Shown: positions 10,038-19,577, counted from the stretch's first letter. The stretch: DNA of 64,000 nt from an uncultured Caldilineaceae bacterium (GCA_951813625.1 CATOTS010000009.1:1-64000), one strand, 5' to 3'. Notes: a model not told the origin generated them from the letters alone. Numbers and translations are program-made.

Positions 10038-11372
10038 TCACTCAGTACTTGCCTTCGTATGTTTTTCCAAAAAGGCCAACGTCTTCCAGAACATCTCTTC
10101 GCCAGATTCGGTCATGTCCTCGCCTATCTGCAGATAGTGACTCTCATCCTCGTAGTACAAGACCTCAAGGGGGACTCCTGCCGCGCGCAGCGCCGCTGCC
10201 ATTTCGTAGGCTTGACTAATCGGGATGATGCGGTCGACCTCGGTGTGAATGATCATCGTCGGCGGCAGGTGAGAGGCGGTGTAGACTGGTGAAAAGTAGA
10301 GGAATGTCAGGGGAAAAAGGTTGGCCGGGCCGAGCGCGGGAATAACATACTCAAAGCGTTCGGGCAAGGACAGGCGGCGGGCGTAGAAGTCAGCGCTGCC
10401 GCTAAAGGCGTTGCTGATGCCACCCAAGGTAAGCCAGGCGGCGAACTGGTCACGTTCGTCTCGCAGCAAACGGTTTACGATGGCGCTTGTGAAGCTGCCG
10501 CCCATGGCGACGGCGGGCACATCTGCCAGGTCCACGCCGAGATGGCCGCCGCGGGCCAATGCCAGAGCCAGGCGCGCGTCCTCGGCATGGGCGGTGACGT
10601 CGATCTTCCAGTGGACGGAAGGAGAAAGGGCGACAACGGTGTAACCGGCATCGGCCAGGGCAACGATCACGGGCACCCAGTCGTCAACGTCGCCGGGGAA
10701 TAGAACAAAGAGCAGGGGCAGCTTCTCGCCGACATCAGGGAAGGGACGATAGAGCCGCAAGGACCCATTCACTGCGCCCTCGCGAGCGAAGGAATAGGGG
10801 CGCGCCCAGGCAGTTGCACCGGCGGGAAAGGTGGCTGTCAGCGTGATCGGTTCGCCAGACTCAAGCGAGGCCGCGTCCGGCAGAGGAGCGGGTAAAGGGC
10901 GGGGCTGATGCGGACGCAGCGCTAGCGCCGGGGCTTGCGCAATCTCTCCAGGGCGAACGGTGATCGGATAGGGAAAGCCGAACGCGCCAGTGAGCGCGGT
11001 CTCCTCGAATTGATGGGCCACGGCCGCGGGCACATACTGCCCGGGCGGGATATTGTCAATGCGGTATTGGCCGCCGGCATCGGTACGCGCGGAGAAGGGC
11101 GTTCCGGTGCGCGTGGCTACGATGACGGAGGCGCCCGCCACCGGCTTGCCTGCAGACAGCACTTGCCCCGCAAGGCTGCCGCGCGCGACCGACGGCGCAA
11201 ACTCAACTGGACCGCCCAGCCTCTGCTCGATTAGGTAGCCGAACACGTTCGCTTCGGACGATGGCGTACAGGCTGCGAACAGCAGTGCGGTCAGCCAGAA
11301 CAGCCGGGAAACGGACCATGCAAGGCGGCTGGCGAAGCGATTCCCATTGATCACAACATACTCGCTATACAA
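10038..11372 (-). CDS. Lipoprotein with carboxypeptidase-regulatory-like domain and alpha/beta hydrolase domain
   Basis: The N-terminus has a hydrophobic stretch ending in the lipobox LFAAC, so the protein is probably a surface lipoprotein. Residues of about 65-120 form a carboxypeptidase-D-regulatory-like beta sandwich (GSLAGQVLSAGKPVAGA, then DAGGQYRIDNIPPGQY). The C-terminal half is an alpha/beta hydrolase with nucleophile elbow MGGSFTS, an acid near HTEVDRIIP and a histidine in DESHYL, resembling dienelactone hydrolases and prolyl oligopeptidases. The substrate is unknown. The first possible start is TTG at 11372; GTG at 11354 also leaves the signal peptide intact. Confidence 0.75.
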   Translation of the reverse strand: MYSEYVVINGNRFASRLAWSVSRLFWLTALLFAACTPSSEANVFGYLIEQRLGGPVEFAPSVARGSLAGQVLSAGKPVAGASVIVATRTGTPFSARTDAGGQYRIDNIPPGQYVPAAVAHQFEETALTGAFGFPYPITVRPGEIAQAPALALRPHQPRPLPAPLPDAASLESGEPITLTATFPAGATAWARPYSFAREGAVNGSLRLYRPFPDVGEKLPLLFVLFPGDVDDWVPVIVALADAGYTVVALSPSVHWKIDVTAHAEDARLALALARGGHLGVDLADVPAVAMGGSFTSAIVNRLLRDERDQFAAWLTLGGISNAFSGSADFYARRLSLPERFEYVIPALGPANLFPLTFLYFSPVYTASHLPPTMIIHTEVDRIIPISQAYEMAAALRAAGVPLEVLYYEDESHYLQIGEDMTESGEEMFWKTLAFLEKHTKASTE

Positions 11373-11665
11373 AAGGATTGGACATTAGGCAGCACCACGG
11401 GCGCAGTATAACACGCTCCGAATTGCACGATCAAAGGACTCTGGGCATCCAAAAAGTAAGTCAAGTCTTTTGGCCGCATCGCCCACGAAGTGCTGTCGCA
11501 GATTGGGCGGGCAGTTGCCTTGTAGTTGCGACCGCAGATTGGCAAAGCTATACTTGCAAACACAGTTCTACAGTTTTACCGCTGGTACCATTCCTCGGGC
11601 AAGTAACGCCAGCAGGATGGCAGCGGACGACTGACTCTCTGACGACTCACACACAGGAGCCAACG

Positions 11666-12607
11666 ATGCCTTCAGTTGACTTTGGCTGGCACGCGCCTTC
11701 CTTCCCAGTGGATGGCAGCAGTCCCAACTCCTTCCTGGAACAGGTTGATAAGCATCTTCAACTGATTGACGGTCACATGACATCGGTGTGGGTGGACGAT
11801 CACGTGCACCCATGGGGACCCTTTGTGCCGCGCGAAACGCCGGCGACAGAGGTGATGACGACGCTGGCCCACTTTGCCGCCCGCTACCCGAATTTTGACT
11901 GGGGGAGCCTTGTACTGTGCCAGTCCTACCGCAACCCGGCGCTGACGGCAAAGATGGCCGCCTCGCTGCAGTGGCTGAGCGGCGGGCGCTACATCTTTGG
12001 CATTGGCGCCGGCTGGCTGCAAGAGGAGTACGAGGCGTACAATTGGCCGTTTCCGCGACCGGCCGCCCGCATTCGTCAGTTGGAGGAGGCAGTCGAGATC
12101 ACCAAGCTGTTGTGGACGGATTCACCGGTCAGTTACGAGGGACGCTACTATCGGGTTGAGAACGCCCACTGTCATCCGCAGCCCGATCCGTTGCCGCCGG
12201 TGATGATTGGCGGGGGCGGCGAACAGTTGACACTGCGAGTTGTCGCCAAACACGCGGACTGGTGGAATATGCCCGGCGGCACACCGGAGCTCTTCGCCCA
12301 CAAACTGGACGTGTTGCGGGAACATTGCTCGGCGGTGGGGCGCGATTTCAACGAGATTCGCAAGACGATTTCGCTTTCGGTCATTGCAATTCACGAATCG
12401 GAGGCAGAGGCCCAGCGGCAGGCACTGGAATCGCCATACACCAAGAACAGAATCGCTCTGGTTGGCACGCCGGACCAAGTGGCTGCGAGCTTGCAGGAGT
12501 ATGTCGACCTCGGAGCCGATCTGATCCAGGTCCGCATGGCCGACTTTCCGCATACCGCCGGATCAGAACTGTTCATCCGGGAAGTCATGCCGCGATTCAC
12601 GGGCTGA
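11666..12607 (+). CDS. LLM-class (luciferase-like) F420-dependent oxidoreductase
   Basis: A TIM-barrel flavin or F420 oxidoreductase of the bacterial luciferase superfamily, 313 aa. Characteristic segments are FGIGAGWLQEEYEAYNWPFP, MIGGGGEQLTLRVVAKHADWWN and the late LVGTPDQVA. The cofactor (F420 or FMN) cannot be decided by eye. Start chosen: ATG at 11666 with AGGAG at 11655-11659; a longer frame from 11378 is not supported. It lies 31 bp upstream of a Gfo/Idh dehydrogenase on the same strand, followed by an SMP-30 lactonase. This suggests a small oxidation pathway. Confidence 0.87.
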   Translation: MPSVDFGWHAPSFPVDGSSPNSFLEQVDKHLQLIDGHMTSVWVDDHVHPWGPFVPRETPATEVMTTLAHFAARYPNFDWGSLVLCQSYRNPALTAKMAASLQWLSGGRYIFGIGAGWLQEEYEAYNWPFPRPAARIRQLEEAVEITKLLWTDSPVSYEGRYYRVENAHCHPQPDPLPPVMIGGGGEQLTLRVVAKHADWWNMPGGTPELFAHKLDVLREHCSAVGRDFNEIRKTISLSVIAIHESEAEAQRQALESPYTKNRIALVGTPDQVAASLQEYVDLGADLIQVRMADFPHTAGSELFIREVMPRFTG

Positions 12608-12638
12608 CACCGAATTCGGTTCTCTGGAGAGAAGACAT

Positions 12639-13850
12639 ATGGACGGAGAGATCTCTGTTGGGATTGTGGGCTTGGGGCTAGCCGCGACCGCGCACATCCG
12701 CGGGTACCGCAGCCACCCAGCGGCGCGCGTGCTGGCGGTGTGCGACAGTGACGGCGAGCGGGCGGCGGCCTTTGCTGAAGAGTACAGCATAGATCGGAAC
12801 TATTCTTCCTACAAGGAGCTTCTGGCGGATGCCGACCTGGACGTAATCGACATTGCAACGCCTACCTTCCTGCACGCGGAGATGGCTACGCAGGCCGCGC
12901 AGGCAGGCAAACATGTACACTGTGAGAAACCCTTTTGCCGCAGCGTGGCCGAAGGGATGGCCGCGGTGCAGGCGTCGGAGCGAACGGGCGTCAAGCTGCT
13001 GGTGGGCGAGACCTACGTGTTTCTCTCCTCGCACTTGAAGGCCCGATTGTTAATCGAAGACGGCGCAATAGGACGGCCTTTGCAGATACGCCAACGGCAC
13101 GGCGCGTGGCACCGCCGGCCGGAGCATGAACTGCATATCGACGCTGTCTCACGCGGGTGGCGGCTGGACGGGGCGAAGTCTGGTGGAGGGCGCTATCCGT
13201 GGATTTTCGATCATGCAGTGCACTTCTTCGCTACGGCTGAGTATCTGATGGGCGACGAACGAATTGATGAGATCTACGCGGTTGCTGCGAGCGCTGGCGA
13301 CAGTCGCCGCCGCGGCGGGGCAGAGCACGACCCGTATCGCACGGCTGAGGTGGACATTCCGATAATCACCTGGCGTTACGCGGATCCGGCGCGGCAGGGT
13401 GTGTGGATGCGGGCGGAGCGGCTCAACGGCAAGTATGACTTCATGCAGGGGTTCAGTACGACGGTTGTGGGCGAGACGGGCATGATCGAAGTACTTGGCG
13501 AGGGTGGCAATAATCTGTTGTGGCAAGGCGAGCAGCAGCATCTTGTTCTGCATCGCGAAGGCCGCGAGACGACGTGCTTCCGCTTCGATGAGGGCGGCGA
13601 CCGGGTGTGGGCGTCTGAGATCAGCTACTACGGGCAGGGCCACATCAATCAGGTCCATCACCTGATCGATGCGATTCGCGAAGACCTTCCGGTGCGCTAC
13701 AACGGCGCGGACGGCGCGCGCGCGGTACGCTGCACTTTGGCGGCGATCCGTTCGGCACAGGTAGGCAGGCCGGTCAAAGTAGCCGAGGTGGACGAGACGT
13801 TTACAGCATACGATCAGGATGGCTCTCAGCGCAGTCCGGACGCAGTCTGA
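12639..13850 (+). CDS. Gfo/Idh/MocA-family oxidoreductase
   Basis: An NAD(P)-dependent sugar dehydrogenase-like protein of 403 aa. The Rossmann motif VGIVGLGLAATAHIRGY starts at about residue 6. The catalytic-lysine motif HCEKPF lies near residue 95, followed by the C-terminal alpha/beta domain. The Shine-Dalgarno GGAGAGAAG precedes the ATG. The next gene downstream is an SMP-30 lactonase, so oxidation of a cyclic sugar to a lactone and then hydrolysis is a reasonable inferred pathway. The substrate is unknown. Confidence 0.88.
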   Translation: MDGEISVGIVGLGLAATAHIRGYRSHPAARVLAVCDSDGERAAAFAEEYSIDRNYSSYKELLADADLDVIDIATPTFLHAEMATQAAQAGKHVHCEKPFCRSVAEGMAAVQASERTGVKLLVGETYVFLSSHLKARLLIEDGAIGRPLQIRQRHGAWHRRPEHELHIDAVSRGWRLDGAKSGGGRYPWIFDHAVHFFATAEYLMGDERIDEIYAVAASAGDSRRRGGAEHDPYRTAEVDIPIITWRYADPARQGVWMRAERLNGKYDFMQGFSTTVVGETGMIEVLGEGGNNLLWQGEQQHLVLHREGRETTCFRFDEGGDRVWASEISYYGQGHINQVHHLIDAIREDLPVRYNGADGARAVRCTLAAIRSAQVGRPVKVAEVDETFTAYDQDGSQRSPDAV

Positions 13851-13940
13851 ACCGAATGTAATGGTATGTGATCAGCCCATTGCAATACCGCAAGAGAGTC
13901 CATTTCTACGAATCTTCTCTATGACAAACGGGGGAACTGC

Positions 13941-14819
13941 ATGTCTTTGAAAGCTGAGCTTCTTATTGACTCGCGCTCGCTCGTGGGCGAAGGTCCCATT
14001 TGGGACGCGGACGCAGGCGTGCTGTGGTGGGTGGACATCATGGCCAGCGAGCTTTACGCTTACGACCCGGCAACGGGCGAGAACCGGAAGTGGGACGTGG
14101 GGCAGCACGTGGGTACGGTGGTGCAGCGGGCGTCAGGCGGGCTGATGCTGGCGTTGCAAGACGGCTTCGCCTCGTTTGACCCGGCCAGCGGCGCGCTGGA
14201 AATGATCGCGGATCCGGAAGCACATTTGCCGGGCAACCGCTTCAACGATGGCAAGTGCGATCCCGGCGGACGTTTCTGGGCCGGCTCGATGGCCTACGAA
14301 GATCAGTCGGACCAGGGCAGCGTCTACCGCCTCGACACGGACCACGGTGTCCACAAAATGATCGAAAACATTGGCATTTCAAACGGCATCATTTGGAGCT
14401 TAGACGCCAAGACCATGTACTATACCGACTCGCTCGATTTCGCGATTCGCGCCTACGACTACGACGTGGAGACTGGCGGCATCAGCAATGAACGAATCGC
14501 TATAAGCATACCCAATGAGATGGGCTTTGCCGACGGCTTCACCATCGACGAGGAGGGGATGCTGTGGGTGGCGCACTACGGGGGCAGCCGCGTGCGGCGC
14601 TGGAATCCTGACACGGCGAAAGTGATGGCGGAGATCGAATTGCCGGCGGAGGGTGTCACGGCTTGCGCGTTCGGCGGACCGGATATTGACCAGCTCTATA
14701 TCACCAGCGCTTCGTTTCGTCTGAGCGAGGCGGAAAAGGCTCAGCAGCCGCACGCGGGCGGGTTGTTTGTGGCTGAGCCGGGTGTACGGGGCGTTGCCGC
14801 GAGCAAGTACGAGGGATGA
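13941..14819 (+). CDS. SMP-30/gluconolactonase-family lactonase
   Basis: A six-bladed beta-propeller of 292 aa of the SMP-30/LRE family. Supporting motifs are LVGEGPIWD at the N-terminus (metal-binding Glu), GNRFNDGKCDPGGRFW, SNGIIWS and GFADGFTIDEEGMLWVA (metal-binding Asp). It hydrolyses sugar lactones, probably in the cytoplasm as no signal peptide is seen. GGGGGA lies 6 nt before the ATG. It follows the Gfo/Idh gene by 90 bp and probably acts on the lactone that enzyme makes (inference from order). Confidence 0.9.
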   Translation: MSLKAELLIDSRSLVGEGPIWDADAGVLWWVDIMASELYAYDPATGENRKWDVGQHVGTVVQRASGGLMLALQDGFASFDPASGALEMIADPEAHLPGNRFNDGKCDPGGRFWAGSMAYEDQSDQGSVYRLDTDHGVHKMIENIGISNGIIWSLDAKTMYYTDSLDFAIRAYDYDVETGGISNERIAISIPNEMGFADGFTIDEEGMLWVAHYGGSRVRRWNPDTAKVMAEIELPAEGVTACAFGGPDIDQLYITSASFRLSEAEKAQQPHAGGLFVAEPGVRGVAASKYEG

Positions 14820-14928
14820 GTCCGGGCAGATTCGCCCAGATGGATGGGATGCGGTACATTTCTCGGCTGCCCGCTTCGCTCCGATTTCACAGTGGCCCGG
14901 AGAGAGCCTACCGTCGGGAGGAATTGCT

Positions 14929-15837
14929 TTGCAAATGCGAAATCTGAACTTCCTTGGCGTATTGACTCTGGCTGGAATCATCTGCGCGGCCTGCGCTTCG
15001 CAGGCGATGCCTTCGGCCGAATATGCTCAAGAGTCAGCCGCGGCGGCAGCGGAAAATGTCGCGGCGATGGAGATGGCGGACGGCGCGGCCGATGATTCGA
15101 CCCGCAGCCTGGCTGACACACGCAAGATCGTCGCCAACGCCAACATCTCACTGGTCGTGGCGCACACGGAGGCGGCGGTTGAAGGCATCGAGATAATCGC
15201 GTCCGACGCGGGCGGTTATGTGGCCGATGTCAATCTTTCCACAGACAGTCACGGGGAAGGGGAGGTGCTGCGCGGCTCGATGACGATGCGCGTGCCGACT
15301 GCCAACCTCGACGAAACGCTGACGCGATTACAGTCCCTTGCCACAAGTGTGAGCTATCTGAACGTCAGCCGCCAAGATGTGACCGACCAGTACAGCGATC
15401 TCGATGCGCGGCTGCGCAATCTGCGCGCCACTGAGACGGAGTTACTGGCCCTGCTGACCGAGGTGCGCCAGAAGCCGAACGCCAAGGTTGAAGACATTCT
15501 GGAGGTGCACCGCAGCCTGATGGCGATCCGGGAAGAGATCGAGACGCTGCAGGGGCGCAAGAATCTACTGGACAATCAGATCAGCCTTTCGACGATCTGG
15601 GTTGAGGTGATTCCCGATAGCGTCAACCGACCAATCGTGGAGGAGACGTGGCGCGCGAGCGGCCCGGCGCGTGACGCGTTGCGGGCTCTGGTACAGACGC
15701 TTCAAGGGCTGATGACCGCTCTGATCTGGGCGATTCTGTATCTGGCACCGGTGCTGCTCGTGCTGCTGATTCCAGTGGTGGCGCTGATCTGGATGATTCG
15801 CTATCTGCTGGGGCGGCGGAGACGCGTGGACGAGTAG
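14929..15837 (+). CDS. DUF4349 lipoprotein
   Basis: A secreted lipoprotein with lipobox IICAAC near residue 22, then a DUF4349 domain (ARKIV-like TRKIVANANISLVV, later YLNVSRQDVTDQYSDLDARLRN). A coiled-coil segment (residues about 160-240) and a C-terminal membrane helix near residues 262-290 end in a basic tail (RRRRVDE). Start: TTG at 14929, 6 nt after GGAGGA (14917-14922); ATG at 14935 is the alternative. DUF4349 proteins have no assigned enzyme activity. It is convergent with the ABC permease gene, 31 bp apart. Confidence 0.85.
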   Translation: MQMRNLNFLGVLTLAGIICAACASQAMPSAEYAQESAAAAAENVAAMEMADGAADDSTRSLADTRKIVANANISLVVAHTEAAVEGIEIIASDAGGYVADVNLSTDSHGEGEVLRGSMTMRVPTANLDETLTRLQSLATSVSYLNVSRQDVTDQYSDLDARLRNLRATETELLALLTEVRQKPNAKVEDILEVHRSLMAIREEIETLQGRKNLLDNQISLSTIWVEVIPDSVNRPIVEETWRASGPARDALRALVQTLQGLMTALIWAILYLAPVLLVLLIPVVALIWMIRYLLGRRRRVDE

Positions 15838-15868
15838 GGCAGGCGTGGACTATGCGGGCGTGGCTGAT

Positions 15869-16723
15869 TCAGCCTTTGAGCGCGCCGAAGGTGAGGCCGC
15901 CGGTGATGTATTTCTCCAGCGCCATGCCGGCTGCAACGACGGGGATGACGCTAACCAGCGAAATGGCGCTCATGTTCCACCACTCGGTGTAGCCGGTCTG
16001 GCTGACCTGCATCGTCATGAAAAGCGGAATGGTGATCGCTTCGCGGAAGGTCAACGTAAGGGCGACCAGGTACTCATTCCAGGCGCCGATAAGGGAGAGG
16101 ACGAAGACCGCCACAAGGCCGGGCGCGGCCAAGGGCATGGCAATGCGGAAGAGGACGCCGAGGCGGTTGGCGCCGTCGATCATGGCGCTCTCCTCGATCT
16201 CGATTGGCAGACCCTCGAAGAAGTCTCGCATCACCCAGACGATGAATGGAATGGCGCCGCTGCTGTAGACAATGATCAGCGAGAGGCGCGTGTCAAGCAG
16301 GCCGAGTTCGCGGAACATCACGAGGAACGCGAGGATGAAGAGCGCGCCGGGGAACATACGTTGGGACATGAAGCCGAGGACGATCGAATTATTGCGGCCG
16401 CCGTAGTCGAAGCGTGCCAGGGCATAGCCGGCGCAGGAGCCGATTGCAAGGGCGACAGCTGACGAGATGAAGGCGACCAGTACGCTGTTCATAAACGGGT
16501 CGAGGAACCAGGTTAGCCGCTCGACGAACAGATAGTTCCAGGCGTGCAGTCCCGGTTGAAAGTCGATAAAGGGAAGATAGGTCGCCTTGATCGACATGTC
16601 GATCCGGTTCTTGAAGGAGGTAATGGTCACCCAGTACATGGGGAAGAGGAGGACGAAGGACCAGATTCCCAGGACGATGTAGGAGATGGTCGAGCGAAGA
16701 CGTTTCTGTGCGGCGAGTCCCAT
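15869..16723 (-). CDS. Sugar ABC transporter permease (MalG-like)
   Basis: The second membrane subunit of a carbohydrate ABC importer, 284 aa with about six helices. The EAA loop reads EESAMIDGANRLGVLFRIAMPL. The start is ATG at 16723. Its first A is shared with the TGA stop of the upstream permease (TGATG), so the two are translationally coupled. A long in-frame extension upstream of this ATG is only the other permease read in the wrong frame. No ATPase gene is nearby, so a shared MsmK/UgpC-type ATPase elsewhere must drive it (inference). Confidence 0.92.
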   Translation of the reverse strand: MGLAAQKRLRSTISYIVLGIWSFVLLFPMYWVTITSFKNRIDMSIKATYLPFIDFQPGLHAWNYLFVERLTWFLDPFMNSVLVAFISSAVALAIGSCAGYALARFDYGGRNNSIVLGFMSQRMFPGALFILAFLVMFRELGLLDTRLSLIIVYSSGAIPFIVWVMRDFFEGLPIEIEESAMIDGANRLGVLFRIAMPLAAPGLVAVFVLSLIGAWNEYLVALTLTFREAITIPLFMTMQVSQTGYTEWWNMSAISLVSVIPVVAAGMALEKYITGGLTFGALKG

Positions 16724-17649
16724 CAGTCTTTCCCCATCGCTCGTCTTGTCAAAACCAGGTAGGCCCCGCCGAAGATCATCAATACAATCAGCAAGAAGTA
16801 GGCCTGGCTGCTGCCGAAGGCAAGGTCGCCGCCTTTGACACCTGTGCGATAAATGGCGAGCGTTACAGATTCGGTGGCCTGCCCCGGACCTCCGCCGGTC
16901 AGCACCATAATGATTTCCACCACTTTGAAGGCGTCGATGATGCGGATGAGAAGCGCCGTCATGGTGATCGGCATGATGAGGGGAACGGTTATCTTCCAGA
17001 AGGCCTGCAACTGGTTTGCGCCGTCTACACGGGCGGCCTCGTGCAGGTCTGGCGGGACGCCTTGCAGCGCGGCGAGCAGCATCAGGATCATGAAGGAGCT
17101 CCACTGCCACACGTCGATAACCATGAGAGCGACCATAGCCCAAACGGGGCTGGTCAACCAAGGCACGCCTTCGAAACCGAGGTTGCGCAGGATGTCGTTT
17201 ATGGGGCCGATGTCCTCCTGAAACAGCATGCGGCCGACGACGAAGGAGACGACGACCGGGCTGACCATCAGGGGCATCAGGAACCAGGTGCGGAAGAGCT
17301 TCTGTCCGCGGGTGATGTTGTTGAGAGAGAGGGCAACGGTCAGGCCGATGATCAACTGAGCCGGCACAACGCCGAGCATAAAGACAACCGTGTTCTGAGC
17401 GGTACGCCAGAAGGAGCGGTTGCTGAGCAGCTTTTCGAAGTTGGCCAGGCCAACGAACTTCGTTTCGATATCACCGATGCGGTAGAGGTGCAGGTCGGTG
17501 AATGCGGCATAGAGCGTCCACAGCACGGGGACCGCCAGCAAAATGACGATGATAGCGACCGCCGGCAGCAGGAAAATCCACTTCCAGAGGTTATCCCGGA
17601 TTTCGAAGCGAGAGCGGCGGCGGGGATAGGTTCGTGTTTCAGTAGCCAT
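16723..17649 (-). CDS. Sugar ABC transporter permease (MalF-like)
   Basis: The first membrane subunit of the same importer, 308 aa. After a short basic N-terminus (YPRRRSRFEIRDN) there are about six membrane helices and the EAA motif HEAARVDGANQLQAFWKITV. It follows the solute-binding protein gene on the same strand. A 117-nt spacer holding a long stem-loop separates the two. The Shine-Dalgarno is weak, consistent with lower expression of the permeases than the binding protein. Confidence 0.92.
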   Translation of the reverse strand: MATETRTYPRRRSRFEIRDNLWKWIFLLPAVAIIVILLAVPVLWTLYAAFTDLHLYRIGDIETKFVGLANFEKLLSNRSFWRTAQNTVVFMLGVVPAQLIIGLTVALSLNNITRGQKLFRTWFLMPLMVSPVVVSFVVGRMLFQEDIGPINDILRNLGFEGVPWLTSPVWAMVALMVIDVWQWSSFMILMLLAALQGVPPDLHEAARVDGANQLQAFWKITVPLIMPITMTALLIRIIDAFKVVEIIMVLTGGGPGQATESVTLAIYRTGVKGGDLAFGSSQAYFLLIVLMIFGGAYLVLTRRAMGKD

Positions 17650-17670
17650 GACAGGCAGGTCCCGTTATGG

Positions 17671-17763
17671 CGAGGCGAGAATGCAAAGAGCAGTGGCTAG
17701 TGGGAGAGGAGTCGCGGATGGCAATCCTCATTCCACTAACCACTGCAAGATTCTCACGCCTCG
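17671..17763 (-). terminator. Long imperfect stem-loop between binding protein and permease genes
   Basis: The spacer folds on itself: 17671-17677 pairs with 17757-17763 (CGAGGCG/CGCCTCG), AGAAT with ATTCT, GCAGTGG (17690-17696) with CCACTGC, TAGTGG with CCACTA and GAGGA with TCCTC. No uridine tract follows, so it is more likely an mRNA-stabilising or partially terminating element than a full terminator. It would leave more binding-protein mRNA than permease mRNA. Confidence 0.6.
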
Positions 17764-17766
17764 TTA

Positions 17767-19287
17767 CTACCTGCCCAAGGTACGGGCATACAGTTCGGCC
17801 TGGTGCTGCAGGCCGCCCATGCGCTCGCTGATCTCGTTAAAGGCAGCGGCGACCTCGTCGAGGGCATCCTGGGGCGAAAGCTCATTGGCCAGCGCCTTAG
17901 AGACGCCCAGTTCGAGCGCATCGCGATACTGGACCCAGCCGCCGAAGGCCTGGTCGGTAACTGCATTGGGGTGGTCCAGGGTCTCGCGGGCCGCGTCGAG
18001 GTAGTCCTTCGCGACTTCCTCGCCCAGCTGCAAGGGGCCGGTAGCAAACTCTTCGACCGCGTCCATCTGGCTGAAGCGGTAGGGGCTGGCCCCGGTGAGG
18101 TCGGTGACGAATGCAAGGCCGCTTTCCGGCTTGGTCAGATGGGTTACGAAGCCCCAAACGGCATCGTAGGCCAGCTCGTCGACCTGTGCGGACACGGCGA
18201 TGACCCAGCCGCCGAAGGCGTGGAAGGGCGCGTGACTGGGCACGTCGAAGTAGTCCCATTCACCCGATTTGGAGTTGTACACTTCGTGGGAGCCGGGCAG
18301 GATGTCGTAGCCTTGCAGCCCCTTGACGACGGAGGCTTCCGGATCGGTGGCGCTGGTCACGGCATCCCAGTTATAGGTCTGAGCTATGCGGCCGCCGTTC
18401 ATGGCGTTGAGGGAGTCGCCATAGGTGAAGTTGGTGCCGCCCGGAGGCGCCCAGTTCTGCATCTCCTCGGCCCACTCGGTCAGCGCGCGCACGAAGCCGG
18501 GGTTGTTGAGACGGGCTTCGCCGGTGTCGAGGTCGATGAAGTAGGCGTCGTCGTCGGGATGCTTGGCGTAGGCGGTGGCGCGGGAGTTGAAGCCCCACCA
18601 GAGCGTGTCGCCGCGCTTGGTCATGCAGCCGGCGCCGAAGTCGTCTTCCTCGCCGTTGCCGTTCCAGTCCCAGCCGGTGAAGAATTCGCAGATGTTGCGC
18701 CACTGGTCCCAAGTCTCGGCGCCGTTTTCGGGGGAGAGATCGTAGCCGTAGGCGTCACTGAAGCGGCTGTTGATGTCCGGGTCCGCGAACAAGTCTTTGC
18801 GGAAGGAGTAGTAGTGGATATCACCGTCGTAGGGAAGGGCGTAGATTTTGCCTTCCCAGGAGAGCGTATTGACGATGCCGGGCAGCACATCGTCGAAATC
18901 GATGGCATCGAGAACTTCCTGCGGGATCTCCTGCAATGCGTTGGCGCTGATGACATCGGCGCGTGCGTTGCTGGGGAACTGGAAGATGTCGGCCAGGTAG
19001 GTGTCGGTGGCGACCGACTGCATGATCTTGTCGGTCAGTTCCTGCTGACCGAAGGCGCCGCGTTCCAAGGTGTAGCCGTTGTCCTCGACCCAGGAGGTCA
19101 TAAACGCCTCAACGCGTGCGCCCATCCCATCAAGCCCGGCGTAGCGGATGACGATCGGCTCCTCGGACATGCTGGTCTCGCCTCCGCCGGCGGGCGCTGC
19201 CGCGGGAGCACAGGCGGCCAGAGCAACGACGCCGGCCGCACCACCGGCCAGGCGCAGGAATTGTCGACGACTTACTTGCCTTTCCAT
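17767..19287 (-). CDS. Extracellular solute-binding protein, sugar ABC importer
   Basis: A carbohydrate-type (family 1) binding protein of 506 aa. The N-terminus MERQVSRRQFLRLAGG has a twin-arginine motif, followed by a hydrophobic region and lipobox VALAAC. It is therefore probably exported folded by Tat and lipid anchored. The body has the usual two-lobe features (PYDGDIHYYSFRKDLF, FGGWVIAVSAQ). A strong Shine-Dalgarno (AAGGAGA) precedes the ATG at 19287. It is the first gene of the importer operon. The substrate is unknown. Confidence 0.92.
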   Translation of the reverse strand: MERQVSRRQFLRLAGGAAGVVALAACAPAAAPAGGGETSMSEEPIVIRYAGLDGMGARVEAFMTSWVEDNGYTLERGAFGQQELTDKIMQSVATDTYLADIFQFPSNARADVISANALQEIPQEVLDAIDFDDVLPGIVNTLSWEGKIYALPYDGDIHYYSFRKDLFADPDINSRFSDAYGYDLSPENGAETWDQWRNICEFFTGWDWNGNGEEDDFGAGCMTKRGDTLWWGFNSRATAYAKHPDDDAYFIDLDTGEARLNNPGFVRALTEWAEEMQNWAPPGGTNFTYGDSLNAMNGGRIAQTYNWDAVTSATDPEASVVKGLQGYDILPGSHEVYNSKSGEWDYFDVPSHAPFHAFGGWVIAVSAQVDELAYDAVWGFVTHLTKPESGLAFVTDLTGASPYRFSQMDAVEEFATGPLQLGEEVAKDYLDAARETLDHPNAVTDQAFGGWVQYRDALELGVSKALANELSPQDALDEVAAAFNEISERMGGLQHQAELYARTLGR

Positions 19288-19329
19288 TCTTTTTGTCTCC
19301 TTGAGAAATGCGATGTGGTTTACCGAGAA

Positions 19330-19345
19330 CGCTCCCTTGGGAGCG
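19330..19345. promoter_or_regulatory. 16-bp palindrome upstream of the solute-binding protein gene
   Basis: CGCTCCCTTGGGAGCG is a perfect inverted repeat 43-58 bp upstream of the binding-protein start, in the 290-bp divergent region shared with the aldo/keto reductase gene. It could be an operator for a sugar-responsive repressor or a 5' UTR hairpin. No regulator gene is adjacent. The rest of 19288-19577 shows no gene. Confidence 0.4.
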
Positions 19346-19577
19346 AAATCAAACGATTTGTGAGCAGGTTGCGAAGCGAACCCAGATTGAATATCAAGCA
19401 GGAAGTCTATCGGAAATGGTCTGGACTGTCAAAAAATAGGCTGTCTTATTTTCAACGGCTGTCAGTTGAATCTTCGGTAGCGAACCGGTATACTGCGGCA
19501 GACGGCGCAGCGAAGGCCTGAAAAGAGAAATTCCTACGCGAAAGCGATGATTGGCTTCGCACGGCGAGGAGAAGGCG

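Noticed and set aside
16708-17700. A 330-codon open frame on the plus strand
   Set aside because: It is antisense to the MalF-like permease and rich in His, Asp and Gln, as expected for a shadow frame.
17803-19521. A 572-codon open frame on the plus strand
   Set aside because: It is antisense to the solute-binding protein gene and results from GC-rich third positions. Its sequence is a valine/glycine-rich echo with no domain.
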